Origin: an uncultured Lachnospiraceae bacterium
GTDB taxonomy: Bacteria > Bacillota > Clostridia > Lachnospirales > Lachnospiraceae
DNA: 64,000 nt
Assembly: GCA_947164605.1 (NCBI GenBank)
Contig: CAMUXE010000008.1
Coordinates: forward strand, 37,204-101,203
Reading direction: 5' to 3'
A model generated the notes under the pieces. It worked only from the letters and a program-made list of their open reading frames with translations. It had not been told where the DNA came from and did not search any database. Positions 52,534 to 60,907 of the stretch are shown piece by piece (position 1 is the first letter of the stretch; each line of letters begins with the position of its first letter). The translations under genes and the position numbers were made by a program.

Positions 52534-53652
52534 ATGAAAAAAGTAATGTTAGTCTTTGGCACAAGACCCGAAGCAATAAAAATGTGCCCACTGGTAAATG
52601 AACTGATGAAGAGACCAAGCATCAAAACCTTAGTATGTGTAACAGCGCAACACCGGCAGATGCTGGATCAGGTTCTCGAGACTTTTGGAGTTGTACCCGA
52701 CTATGATCTGAACATCATGAAGGATAGGCAGAGTCTCTTTGATATTACCACAAACGTATTGAACGGGATTAAAGAGGTGTTAGAGAAGGAGAAGCCTGAT
52801 GTGGTTCTCGTCCACGGAGATACGTCAACCACATTTGTAACAGCACTTGCTTGCTTCTACCTACAGATTCCTGTCGGTCATGTCGAAGCAGGTCTCAGGA
52901 CTTATAACATCTACTCTCCTTATCCTGAGGAATTTAACCGTGAAGGTGTGTCAATCATTTCCCAGTTTAACTTCGCGCCGACACCTCTAAGCCGTGACAA
53001 TCTTCTAAGAGAAGGCCGGAAACCTGAGAGAATTTTCGTCACCGGTAACACAGTAATTGATGCCATGCAGCATACAGTGAAAGAAGATTACACACATCCG
53101 GAACTTGATTGGGTAGGGGACGATAAGCTTATATTTATTACTGCCCACCGACGCGAGAATTTAGGCGAGCCCATGCATCATATGTTCCGTGCTATACGTC
53201 GCGTCTTGGATGAACATCCTGACTGCAAGGCGGTTTATCCGATTCACATGAATCCTGTAGTTAGAGAAGCGGCGGAAGCTGAGCTTGGTGATTGCAAGCA
53301 GATCCACATTATTGAGCCCATTGAAGTTTTCGATTGCCATAACTTTGAAGCGCGGAGTTATCTGTGCCTGACCGACTCTGGCGGAATCCAGGAGGAGTGT
53401 CCAAGTTATGGGGTGCCGGTGTTGGTGATGAGAGATACGACGGAGCGTCCCGAAGGTGTTGATGCGGGAACGCTGAAGCTTGTCGGAACGAATGAAGAAA
53501 TGATTTATAGCACTTTCAAGATGCTGCTGGAAAACAAAGAAGAGTACGAGAAGATGAGTCATGCCTGCAATCCATATGGCGATGGTAAGGCTTGTAAGAG
53601 GATTGCAGATGTGTTGGAGGGGAAGGAATACGAGCCGTGGTTGCCCAAATAA
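52534..53652 (+). CDS. mnaA: UDP-N-acetylglucosamine 2-epimerase (non-hydrolysing)
   Basis: Interconverts UDP-GlcNAc and UDP-ManNAc, supplying ManNAc for the surface polymer or teichoic linkage unit. The 372-residue enzyme shows FGTRPEAIKMCPLV, VTAQHRQMLDQVL, VHGDTSTTF, GHVEAGLRT, PEEFNR, TAHRREN and SGGIQEECPSYG, all expected active-site segments of MnaA/WecB. ATAAGGAATAGGATAAG precedes the ATG. It uses richer-GC codons than the two genes before it. Confidence 0.95.
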   Translation: MKKVMLVFGTRPEAIKMCPLVNELMKRPSIKTLVCVTAQHRQMLDQVLETFGVVPDYDLNIMKDRQSLFDITTNVLNGIKEVLEKEKPDVVLVHGDTSTTFVTALACFYLQIPVGHVEAGLRTYNIYSPYPEEFNREGVSIISQFNFAPTPLSRDNLLREGRKPERIFVTGNTVIDAMQHTVKEDYTHPELDWVGDDKLIFITAHRRENLGEPMHHMFRAIRRVLDEHPDCKAVYPIHMNPVVREAAEAELGDCKQIHIIEPIEVFDCHNFEARSYLCLTDSGGIQEECPSYGVPVLVMRDTTERPEGVDAGTLKLVGTNEEMIYSTFKMLLENKEEYEKMSHACNPYGDGKACKRIADVLEGKEYEPWLPK

Positions 53653-53655
53653 GAT

Positions 53656-53925
53656 GTGACTCTCCAATATGACGATAGCAAAAACCAATCCAACATCAAA
53701 AAACACAAAGTTTCATTCCGAACAGCAGCAATATTTCTGACAGACCCAAATCCCGATGTGGAATATGATAAAGGGCAAAGTAACGAAGAAACGAGGTACC
53801 GAGGCATATTCCACTGGAATGATCACTATCTGTTCATCGTATACACAATGCGTGAAGACGTGATCAGGCTCATATCGGTTCGACCAGCAACGAAAGGCGA
53901 GATCAGGCATTATTTCGAGAGGTGA
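53656..53925 (+). CDS. BrnT-like toxin without visible antitoxin
   Basis: The 89-residue protein begins at GTG 53656, 3 bp after the epimerase stop. MTLQYDDSKNQSNIKKHKVS matches the start of BrnT ribonuclease toxins (xDxxKxxxNxxKHxVSF), and TMREDVIRLISVRPAT matches the strand with the conserved RxISxRxA motif. BrnT is normally followed by the BrnA antitoxin, but the next 500 bp hold no such gene. It could be inactive, controlled elsewhere, or a fragment moved with neighbouring DNA. Confidence 0.75.
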   Translation: MTLQYDDSKNQSNIKKHKVSFRTAAIFLTDPNPDVEYDKGQSNEETRYRGIFHWNDHYLFIVYTMREDVIRLISVRPATKGEIRHYFER

Positions 53926-53964
53926 AAGTGATCTTTCAAAACAGGATTTCCGATAGCTGATAAT

Positions 53965-53990
53965 TGAAAATGCCTTACAGGCGTTTTTGA
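53965..53990 (+). terminator. Short terminator at the end of the polysaccharide locus
   Basis: AAATGCC/GGCGTTT (one G-U pair) with a 5-nt loop and T5. The following gap to 54495 contains another hairpin (CCTCTC/GAGAGG at 54003-54030) and no gene I can support; two overlapping minus-strand frames there have no ribosome sites. Confidence 0.55.
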
Positions 53991-54495
53991 TAACATAAAA
54001 CCTCCTCTCTCGAAATGAGCGTAAAAGAGAGGTCGTTAGCGCCAGGCCCCGCTGTAATATCCTTTATTTCCAGTCTTTGAGAACATAAGCTGTGGAGAAA
54101 AGCTTGAAGAATTAAGCTTATAATAAAAGTTGACTGGTGATAAGGATTTGCGAGGTGACGAGGATTGGCAGTTGTCGAAAGACTCGGCGGATGCTGCCAC
54201 GGCGACCATCTTTTCTTCGCACTCTTCTTGACCACTACTGTGGACGATTGTGAAGAAGAATGATGGCGGTGCGTCGTTAGAGAGAAAGCAAAAAGCGGAA
54301 TCAAAACCGTAACAGAGGTTCTCTTGACACTTTGAATCTGCACACTCACTTCTGATATTATATTCAGCCACGAATTCAATTGCCAAAGGGACACACCAGT
54401 GTATGCAATTATATCCGGCAAATGAAATCGTTAGCGAGTATAAGAAGTGCCAGTGGAGCAAAAGTCAAATTTTGAAATCAAGGAGAACAAATACA

Positions 54496-54846
54496 ATGCG
54501 TGTAGTTATTCAAGAGAATTACGATAAGATGTGCAAGTGGGCGGCGGACTATATTGCCGCGAAGATTAAGAATCACAAGGAAGACAGACCGTTCGTCCTC
54601 GGCCTTCCTACCGGCAGTTCCCCGATTGGTGTGTATAAGGAACTGGCACGTCAGAATCAGGCGGGTGAGCTTTCTTTCGCCAACGTTGTGACTTTCAACA
54701 TGGATGAATACCTCGGTTTGCCGCATGAGCACGACCAGAGTTACTGGTATTTCATGCATGACAACTTCTTCGATCACCTGGTCGACATGAAGCCTGAGAA
54801 CATCAACATCCTGAATGGAATGACGGATTCTGAACTTCCAGAATAA
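54496..54846 (+). pseudogene. nagB: Glucosamine-6-phosphate deaminase gene truncated by an insertion element
   Basis: AAGGAGAACAAATACA before ATG 54496 leads into 116 residues matching the N-terminal half of Nag[17 protein letters not shown] is the phosphate loop, [10 protein letters not shown] the active-site strand and [10 protein letters not shown] the next segment. Full-length NagB has about 240-265 residues. The frame ends at TAA directly against the left repeat of the IS1634-type element. The 3' half does not reappear after the element, so a deletion accompanied or followed insertion. The catalytic His and Glu of the second half are missing, so it is inactive. Confidence 0.88.
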
Positions 54847-54876
54847 TTAACCCTCAATACGAAAAAGTTTTAGTCA

Positions 54877-54920
54877 AAAGCCCAAAACCATAGGAAATAA
54901 GCCGGTTTTCGGGCTTTTTT
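54877..54920 (+). terminator. Terminator at the left end of the IS1634 element
   Basis: AAAGCCC and AAAACC pair with GGTTTT and GGGCTTT across a 14-nt loop, followed by T6. It would block outside transcripts from entering the transposase gene. Confidence 0.8.
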
Positions 54921-54922
54921 GC

Positions 54923-54951
54923 TTGACCTTCTACAGTAAATATGGGATAAT
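54923..54951 (+). promoter_or_regulatory. Transposase promoter with adjacent palindrome
   Basis: TTGACC (54923-54928), a 17-nt spacer and GATAAT (54946-54951). AAGGG-ATAATTAA-CCCT and a copy of the terminal repeat follow at 54956-54974, a likely site for autoregulation by the transposase. Confidence 0.7.
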
Positions 54952-54987
54952 AGTTAAGGGATAATTAACCCTCAAAGGAGGGCACGT

Positions 54988-56733
54988 ATGTACCTTAACA
55001 TGACCATAGAAACACCAAAGGAAGCTGGAAAATTAACCGTCAAGAAAATAAAGGGAACTCCCTATGTTTACTATGAAATCGGGCGTACTTATGATGCAAA
55101 AAAGAAGTACAATTCTCCGAAAAGAGTCTGCATAGGGAAGGAATGCTCTGAAAATCCGGGAAAGATGATACCGAATACAAGTTTCCTTCGCTATTTTCCA
55201 GAGTCGATTCAACTTGAAGATGAAGAAGGACCTGAACGGAGCAGCTGTCTACATGTAGGTGCCTACTTAGTGATAAGAAAAGTGATCAGTGACTATTTTC
55301 TGGATCGTATGCTTGCTCCGATTATCGGAAAAGATGCAGGGTTATTTATGGACCTTGCTGTGTACTCTATCATGACTGAAGGCAATGCCGCACAGTACTA
55401 TCCGGCGTATGCTTATAATCATCCACTCATGACTGAAGATATGAGAATCTACAGCGATTCTAAGATTTCCGCTTTTCTGGATGAGGACATGGACAGCAGG
55501 AGAATCGCTTTCCTCAATGAGTGGAACAGGAAACGAGACCATAGAGAAAAGATCTATATCTCCTATGATTCTACCAACAAGATCTGTCAGGCAGGGGACA
55601 TTGATCTAGCAGAGCCCGGACATTCAAAAGAAGGTTCTGACAAGCCGATTTTTAATTATTCCATAGCATTCGACAGGGATAATAAGGAGCCGCTTTTTTA
55701 CGAAGCCTATCCCGGGAGCATCGTGGATATTTCTCAGCTTCAATGCATGCTTGAGAAAGTGGAGGGCTACGGCTATAAGCACATAGGCTTTATCCTTGAC
55801 CGTGGGTACTTCAGTAAAGCGAATATCCACTACATGGACAGCAAGGGCTATGAATTTATCATCATGGTCAAAGGGATGAAGAAGCTTGTCCGTGAACTCA
55901 TTATGGAAGTTCATGGTACATTTGAACAGAGCCGTTCGTCAGGCATCCGTGCTTTTAGGGTCAATGGAATAACGGTAAAGCATCAGTTGTATCCTTCTGA
56001 TGAACGTGAACGGTATTTCCATATCTTCTATGATGAGAAAAAACACGCCGCGGAGCGGTCCAAACTGGAACAGGACATTGATCTGATGACCAAACAGCTG
56101 AAGGCCTGGCAAGGCCTGCAGGTACGCCCGACGGGAAAGTTTGCAAAATACTTTGACCTGATCTACTTTCATGAAGGCAAAGACGATGAAGTCTTCAACT
56201 GTGCCCGGGAGCGAACGGACGTTGTGGATCAGAAGATAAAACTATGCGGTTATTTTGTAATCATTACATCTGAAAAGATGAGTGCGGAAGAAGCGCTTAC
56301 CCTGTATAAGAGCAGAGACAGCTCGGAGAAACTCTTCCGAGGGGATAAATCTTATCTGGGAGACAAAGCAGAAAAAGTATACGGAAGCGAGTCTCTTGAC
56401 AGCAAGATCTTCATAGAATTTGTTGCATTAATTATCAGAAACAAGCTGTATACCTGTCTGAAAGAAGAAATGCTGCGCAATGAGAGAAAACTGAATTTTA
56501 TGACAGTGCCGGCGGCTCTCAGAGAACTGGACAAGATAGAGATGATCAAGGGGTTGGATAATGAATACCGGCCGGATCATGCAGTTACTGCGACGCAAAA
56601 AGCGATTCTATCTGCATTTGGTATGACGGCAAATGATATCAAGCTGAAATCAAAGGAACTCAGTGCTGAGCTTGCCAGGATCGAACAGGAAGCGGCAGAG
56701 AAGAAAGCAAAAACATCAGTAGTGTCTGAATAA
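54988..56733 (+). CDS. IS1634-family DDE transposase
   Basis: A 581-residue RNase-H-fold transposase. The DDE residues lie in ISYDSTNKI, GFILDRGYFS and SRDSSEKLFRGDKSY, the last being a Y/R-x2-E-like signature of the IS4/IS1634 clan. The N-terminus (TVKKIKGTPYVYYEIGRTYD) is the family's usual lead. A Lys/Ala-rich coiled tail ends it. AAAGGAGGGCAC precedes the ATG. The gene looks intact. Confidence 0.92.
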   Translation: MYLNMTIETPKEAGKLTVKKIKGTPYVYYEIGRTYDAKKKYNSPKRVCIGKECSENPGKMIPNTSFLRYFPESIQLEDEEGPERSSCLHVGAYLVIRKVISDYFLDRMLAPIIGKDAGLFMDLAVYSIMTEGNAAQYYPAYAYNHPLMTEDMRIYSDSKISAFLDEDMDSRRIAFLNEWNRKRDHREKIYISYDSTNKICQAGDIDLAEPGHSKEGSDKPIFNYSIAFDRDNKEPLFYEAYPGSIVDISQLQCMLEKVEGYGYKHIGFILDRGYFSKANIHYMDSKGYEFIIMVKGMKKLVRELIMEVHGTFEQSRSSGIRAFRVNGITVKHQLYPSDERERYFHIFYDEKKHAAERSKLEQDIDLMTKQLKAWQGLQVRPTGKFAKYFDLIYFHEGKDDEVFNCARERTDVVDQKIKLCGYFVIITSEKMSAEEALTLYKSRDSSEKLFRGDKSYLGDKAEKVYGSESLDSKIFIEFVALIIRNKLYTCLKEEMLRNERKLNFMTVPAALRELDKIEMIKGLDNEYRPDHAVTATQKAILSAFGMTANDIKLKSKELSAELARIEQEAAEKKAKTSVVSE

Positions 56734-56752
56734 AAAAGGAAGGGAGCATTCA

Positions 56753-56983
56753 ATGGCACGAGGAAAAAAACTGACATTGGACGAGAAAATAGAGAAGGCA
56801 CAGGCAGTTGTATTTCAGACAAAGGACAGGTATGATGCTGCTGTTGAAGAACTTAACCAGCTTCTTAAAAAGCGGAAGGAATTGCAGCAAAAGGAACTGC
56901 TTCAGGCGATTGAAGCAAGTCCAAGGTCTTATGAAGAAATAATAAAATTCCTCTCCGAAACGGAAGATTCCGAAGAGGAATAA
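56753..56983 (+). CDS. Small coiled-coil protein carried by the IS1634 element
   Basis: The 76-residue protein is almost all charged helix: KLTLDEKIEKAQAVVFQTKD, YDAAVEELNQLLKKRKELQQ and a C-terminal AIEASPRSYEEIIKFLSE. It lies 19 bp after the transposase inside the inverted repeats, with AAGGGAGCATTCA before the ATG. Similar small proteins accompany transposases in Lachnospiraceae (from memory) and are sometimes misnamed flagellar FliJ. It resembles the gene at 57521 in layout. It may be a transposition helper. Confidence 0.7.
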   Translation: MARGKKLTLDEKIEKAQAVVFQTKDRYDAAVEELNQLLKKRKELQQKELLQAIEASPRSYEEIIKFLSETEDSEEE

Positions 56984-57144
56984 CAGCGATTTTAAGTTTG
57001 AGGGTTAAAAAGTACAGGAAGTTAACAAGGAGCGAGATCGCGTTTTTCGCAGCTGCGACCATCCCAGGATGCGACAGGATAACCACAAGGAACTGGTCAT
57101 TCCTGGGGAGGGATATTCAGTCCTCGGAGCTGGAGTAGTGTCTG

Positions 57145-57261
57145 TTTTGTGCAGTCTGTGCAGTCTTCTTCTGGTTACTGTTATATATATCTTTCTTCAA
57201 TAAAACTAGATAAAAATATATATAGAGTAACCGGAAATAGACTGCACAGACTGCACAGAAG
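57145..57261. repeat. Large near-perfect inverted repeat (117 bp)
   Basis: The left arm contains TGTGCAGTC twice in tandem, then GGTTACT and an AT run. The right arm is its inverse: AT run, AGTAACC, then GACTGCACA twice. The arms are about 45 nt each with few mismatches, and the loop is about 22 nt. It lies just outside the right end of the IS1634 element. Confidence 0.85.
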
Positions 57262-57359
57262 TGTGTTTATCTCACTCTCCCACGCATTGTAAAAAACGTC
57301 GGATATCTTGAAAAATCTATCTTCCCATGTTATCTTATATGCACCGGTTGCAAGCGCAC

Positions 57360-57414
57360 CTGTGCGGAACAACGAATCTGTGCGGAACAGAGCATCCGCA
57401 TCTGTGCTGAACAT
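57360..57414. repeat. Triple direct repeat CTGTGCGGAACA
   Basis: Copies at 57360, 57378 and 57402 (the last CTGTGCTGAACA), spaced 18 and 24 bp. They look like protein-binding iterons between the large palindrome and the small coiled-coil gene. Confidence 0.7.
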
Positions 57415-57520
57415 ATAAGCACAGCAGTGTGTTCAACACAGTTGTCGCGGTGGTGTGCGCCGGAAATACAAAACCGGGCGCGTGAAGCGCGGACGCCCGA
57501 TCATAAAGGAGTGTTTTTTC

Positions 57521-57808
57521 ATGCCGCGTCCGAAGGGAAGCAAGAATAAGAAAGCGACAGCGCCCGCCATCGTCACTTCATCCGTTGAGGAAATCGAGCA
57601 GAAAATGGCCGCTGTAGAGGCAGAGATCACATCTTTATCAGAACAACTAAAGAACCGCAAGGACGAGCTGAAAGCTCTGGCGAAGGAGAAGGAAGCTGCG
57701 ATTGCTGCAGCGGCAGCTAAGAAGGCCGAGGAGGATAAGCAAGCCATCCTGGACGCGGTTGAGAAGAGCGGTAAGAGCATAGAAGAGATACTGGTACTAT
57801 TGAAATGA
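57521..57808 (+). CDS. Small coiled-coil protein related to the IS1634-borne one
   Basis: The 95-residue protein starts with a basic AT-hook-like segment (MPRPKGSKNKKATAPA), continues as one long helix (VEEIEQKMAAVEAEITSLSE onward, very rich in Ala/Lys/Glu) and ends DAVEKSGKSIEEILVLLK. That ending matches AIEASPRSYEEIIKFLSE of the protein at 56753. AAAGGAGTG lies 8 nt before the ATG. It is probably a mobile-element helper left beside repeats; no transposase is next to it in this copy. Confidence 0.7.
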   Translation: MPRPKGSKNKKATAPAIVTSSVEEIEQKMAAVEAEITSLSEQLKNRKDELKALAKEKEAAIAAAAAKKAEEDKQAILDAVEKSGKSIEEILVLLK

Positions 57809-57815
57809 TAAACAG

Positions 57816-57850
57816 AGGGAGGAGCCGGTCTGACTTCTCCCTTGTGTTTT
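57816..57850 (+). terminator. Terminator after the small coiled-coil gene
   Basis: AGGGAGGAG pairs with CTTCTCCCT (one mismatch) across a 9-nt loop, followed by a T-rich tail. Confidence 0.65.
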
Positions 57851-57889
57851 ACTGCGCCGTGTCTAATAGTGAATATTTCGTTAGACAGA

Positions 57890-57918
57890 TTGACTCTCAA
57901 CCGGAGAGTCGCTATACT
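57890..57918 (+). promoter_or_regulatory. Promoter with built-in operator for the pRiA4b ORF-3-like gene
   Basis: TTGACT (57890-57895), a 17-nt spacer and TATACT (57913-57918). The spacer region forms the inverted repeat GACTCTC-AACCG-GAGAGTC (57892-57910). GTCTAA half-sites occur at 57861, inverted at 57881, and again at 57930. Confidence 0.7.
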
Positions 57919-57970
57919 TTAACCATGACATGTCTAACCGTGATTTTGAGCGAGGTGAGGAGGATACGCT

Positions 57971-59899
57971 ATGTCGATAAGTGAAAAGGACTGGAAGTTC
58001 ATGGAAGAGGTCGCTTCCTACTTCCGATCCACAAAAGATAAAGACAACCCGGAAGGGTCGATCAGGGACACGGCGATCCACTTTGATCTCAGCCGAAACA
58101 AGGTCAGGAAGATCCTGATTACCACAGGGGATATAAAGAACGAGCTGACTGAGGAAGCCGAAAAAATGCGACGGGAAGGGATGAGTGTGGAGGCGATTGC
58201 CGAACGCCTCGGTGTGTCCACGGCGACGGTATCCATCTATCTCCCCTATATGGATACGATTAAAGATGCTCTTGAGCCAACGCCTCATGCGCAGGCGGTG
58301 AGGGACTATAGGGCTTACCAGCAGATGCGGGCAAAGAACCAAGTGCAAAAAAAGAACATGGAAGGAGATACAGGAATGGCCGATACGAGCTGGAAGGATG
58401 AATGGATTAAGGAGAAGAAGCTCTCCTATACTGTGACGGATACGCGCCCGGAACGCACTACCTGGGATGACGCGGATGAGCTACGGGATATGATTGGTGA
58501 TCCCGAAGTGCTGAGACTATTCGGTGAGGCACAGAGGGTGATGACGCAGCAGACAGCTGACGATGAATCTGAACTTGCGGCCTTGAGGGGGAAATCGGAG
58601 CTGACAGAAGAGGAGAGAACCCGGCTTACTGCTCTTGAAAGGGAGTATGGCTTATTCCCTGGATCGCTTGGACATAGAAGGGCGAAGGAATTAGAAGCTG
58701 TGTCCGGAGAGCGGATTCCTTTTGAGCCAAGAGAAGTGCTTCACCTACATCTGGAACTGACTGACTGGCTGAGCGATGAGAAAAAGGATGTGCTGAGAAC
58801 ACATGGCGGAGTGAAGTATGGGGATAACATATCCCGTGATGTTGTGGTCCCTGCCGATATTCCTCTTTATGCTGTCCACTATCTGATACAGCGGCTTTTC
58901 GGTTGGCAGAACAGTCATCTGCATAAATTCGAGTTGCCGGAAGAAAAACTGAAAATGATTACGGACAACCGCGTTGGGATGTGGGCACAGTATGTCGGTA
59001 TTATTTTCCGCTCACCATATATGAGTGAGGAGGACGAGTTCTGGGCGGATGATTACGAAAGCGGCAGCTTTAAGAACTGGCTGACAAGGAAGTACACCGG
59101 GCCCTATCTCTCACAGTGCCACGGCGAGGGATATGTTTCCTGCATTCACGATATGCAGGCTATGTTCAAGGATGTGCTTCAGAAGCGTCTGTATTATATC
59201 CTCTATGTAAAATATAGTGAAGAAGATGTGCGGATTGTGAGCATGACGCCTGTTTATGATGCGGACGGAAAAATGAACCCTGAGCCGACCGCAGAATGGC
59301 TTCCGCATGGCGAAAAATGGGTAGAGACTGTTGAGTTTGGAGATGCTCCGGTAATGGGTCTGAAAGGATCGCATGAGCGCGGCTGCTTTGACCTGATAGA
59401 ACGGCTTCCTGTGAATTGTATACTGACCAGCGATCCGGAAGAAATAACGGGAGAAAACATGCTGGACAGGATTGGGGGTTATATTCAGAGAGTGATCGAT
59501 GCAAAGGTTGATTCTCCGAATGTCCAGGTTTATCCGGAGGCGTTCACAGATAGGCTTTACTATCACTACGATTTTGGGGATAGCTGGGTGGTTAAGATCA
59601 CTGTGTCGGATGATTGCGAGGATTTGGTAGCGCAGGGCAGGATCACCCAGGAGCAGTTGGATAAGGCAAACATCAAATGCCGGGAGCTGTACAGGCCTGT
59701 GACGCTTGCGGTTGACGGGGAAATGGTCATGGACGATGTCGGCGGCGTTACCGGGTTTGTGGATTTCCTTCGGACAATCAATCCTGATTTGACCGGGATG
59801 AGCGCCGCAGAGAAGGAAATGGCGAAAGCAGAGAAGAAAGAAACTCTGGAATGGGCTAAGAACGTCCAGAGCTGGAAGAAGCTGAATCCAATGATTTGA
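57971..59899 (+). CDS. Plasmid pRiA4b ORF-3-like protein with N-terminal helix-turn-helix
   Basis: The 642-residue protein has an N-terminal part with two helix-turn-helix-like segments (SIRDTAIHFDLSRNKVRKIL; MSVEAIAERLGVSTATVSIY). A long linker leads to a domain that matches the plasmid pRiA4b ORF-3 family: VPADIPLYAVHYLIQRLFGW with NSHLHKFELPEE, and later YHYDFGDSWVVKITV and DVGGVTGFVDFL. The family is widespread on plasmids and islands; its function is unknown. The DNA-binding start is a less usual fusion. GAGGTGAGGAGG precedes the ATG. The operator in its promoter may be its own target. Confidence 0.85.
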   Translation: MSISEKDWKFMEEVASYFRSTKDKDNPEGSIRDTAIHFDLSRNKVRKILITTGDIKNELTEEAEKMRREGMSVEAIAERLGVSTATVSIYLPYMDTIKDALEPTPHAQAVRDYRAYQQMRAKNQVQKKNMEGDTGMADTSWKDEWIKEKKLSYTVTDTRPERTTWDDADELRDMIGDPEVLRLFGEAQRVMTQQTADDESELAALRGKSELTEEERTRLTALEREYGLFPGSLGHRRAKELEAVSGERIPFEPREVLHLHLELTDWLSDEKKDVLRTHGGVKYGDNISRDVVVPADIPLYAVHYLIQRLFGWQNSHLHKFELPEEKLKMITDNRVGMWAQYVGIIFRSPYMSEEDEFWADDYESGSFKNWLTRKYTGPYLSQCHGEGYVSCIHDMQAMFKDVLQKRLYYILYVKYSEEDVRIVSMTPVYDADGKMNPEPTAEWLPHGEKWVETVEFGDAPVMGLKGSHERGCFDLIERLPVNCILTSDPEEITGENMLDRIGGYIQRVIDAKVDSPNVQVYPEAFTDRLYYHYDFGDSWVVKITVSDDCEDLVAQGRITQEQLDKANIKCRELYRPVTLAVDGEMVMDDVGGVTGFVDFLRTINPDLTGMSAAEKEMAKAEKKETLEWAKNVQSWKKLNPMI

Positions 59900-59903
59900 T
59901 GAG

Positions 59904-59940
59904 ATGGGGAGCAGGGCGACTTGCTCCTCATTATTTCCTT
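59904..59940 (+). terminator. Terminator after the pRiA4b ORF-3-like gene
   Basis: ATGGGGAGCA/TGCTCCTCAT (one G-U) around an 8-nt loop, followed by TTATTTCCTTTT. Confidence 0.7.
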
Positions 59941-59987
59941 TTCTCTATGACTGTCTTTGACCTATACACGGCATTCGTCTGCGGCAT

Positions 59988-60530
59988 TCATTTGCGGCGC
60001 TCGATCCACAGGATCAGCACAACGTTAACCACAACGGCTCCGGCCAGCCAATAGAAACCGCCCAGCTCGAACATAAACCAGAGCGGGAAACCAGCATAAT
60101 TGCACCACCAGACTACCTTGGCGACCAGGCCGTCCACAGTTACGGGGTACTGATCGTCAGCTTGATTGTTATCGCCCTTCGTGTGTATACCATCCGCCTC
60201 GATGCTCACAATCCGATGGGTGATGGTGTTATCCAGGTATTTCGCTGTTGCCTCTGCCGTTCCGTTGGTTGATGCGACGAGAAGTCGCCTCTTGAAAACG
60301 ATGATGTCGCCGACTTCAAGTTTCTCATAAGGAGAGCTGCGAGAGATTATCAGCGCACCCTCTTTTATTGTCGGCTCCATGGAATCACCGGTGACGTTCC
60401 AGCAGACGTGGATGCCGTGGGAGGGTAGGATGGACAGGGAGAGGATGATAACGAAGGAGAAGAAGAGGAGCAGGATTATCAGAACCGCTTCCAGTTTGAT
60501 CAGTATTCTCTTAGCTCTGCTCATTCCCAT
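59988..60530 (-). CDS. Signal peptidase I, SipW/archaeal-ER type
   Basis: The 180-residue membrane protease has an N-terminal span (about 10-34) and a C-terminal hydrophobic pair (about 145-175). The nucleophile Ser lies in TGDSMEPTIKEGAL, and the second box NTITHRIVSIE has His instead of Lys. That is the SipW/ER-type dyad. HTKGDNN is box E. Such enzymes process a narrow set of exported proteins. No obvious substrate gene adjoins it in this accessory region, and it is the last gene of a minus-strand run. Confidence 0.88.
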   Translation of the reverse strand: MGMSRAKRILIKLEAVLIILLLFFSFVIILSLSILPSHGIHVCWNVTGDSMEPTIKEGALIISRSSPYEKLEVGDIIVFKRRLLVASTNGTAEATAKYLDNTITHRIVSIEADGIHTKGDNNQADDQYPVTVDGLVAKVVWWCNYAGFPLWFMFELGGFYWLAGAVVVNVVLILWIERRK

Positions 60531-60556
60531 AATGAAACCGTCACCTGACGTCGGGA

Positions 60557-60907
60557 TTATATATCAAATGCCTTCCGTCCCATAAGCTCTTCGCGGTACT
60601 TATAGGCCGGATCTAATAGGCGCTCAAACCCATCAGCACAGATCAGAAGCTGCCTCGCCAACAGTCGCAATTGCTCTGGCTTCTGAAGAACCATTGCGAA
60701 TTTTGCCGTACCAAAGTCGATGCCATCGGGCACGCTCCCCGTTAGCTTGTGGAACACGGGGGTTTCCGTGAAGATTATCTTCAGCGTTTCTGTCTCTTCA
60801 TCATACTCTGCGCAGGAACCAGTAGTGCCGGCGTACTGGATGTATTCCCGGTACTCAGGACTCTGGGGCAACTCGTCATGCCCAAATCCTTTATGAACGA
60901 TACTCAT
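60557..60907 (-). CDS. Hypothetical accessory protein
   Basis: A 116-residue soluble acidic protein I do not recognise. No signal peptide or known motif is visible; the C-terminal half is helical (FAMVLQKPEQLRLLARQLLI). It overlaps the upstream DUF5131 gene by 4 bp (ATGA), so the two are co-translated, and it probably belongs to the same phage- or island-derived module. Confidence 0.6.
   Translation of the reverse strand: MSIVHKGFGHDELPQSPEYREYIQYAGTTGSCAEYDEETETLKIIFTETPVFHKLTGSVPDGIDFGTAKFAMVLQKPEQLRLLARQLLICADGFERLLDPAYKYREELMGRKAFDI

Larger units (their letters stand above)
54847..57008 (+). mobile_element. IS1634-family insertion element
   Basis: Bounded by TTAACCCTCAA (54847-54857) and its inverted copy TTGAGGGTTAA (56998-57008). 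It holds an outward-insulating terminator, a promoter, a DDE transposase and a small coiled-coil gene. No target-site duplication is evident, consistent with rearrangement at one end. A third copy of TTAACCCTCAA lies just before the transposase ribosome site. Confidence 0.85.

Noticed and set aside
53975..54461. Two overlapping minus-strand frames of 141-148 codons in the gap before nagB
   Set aside because: Both lack start signals, compete for the same DNA and show no protein-like pattern; the gap is treated as non-coding.
57145..57414. CRISPR array
   Set aside because: The repeats are an inverted pair plus three short direct repeats with unequal spacing; no spacer-repeat order and no cas genes.
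57181..57414. Minus-strand 77-codon frame over the palindrome
   Set aside because: It is made of the direct repeats read in one frame (Thr/Asp/Ser/Leu-Phe-Arg pattern) and has no start signal.
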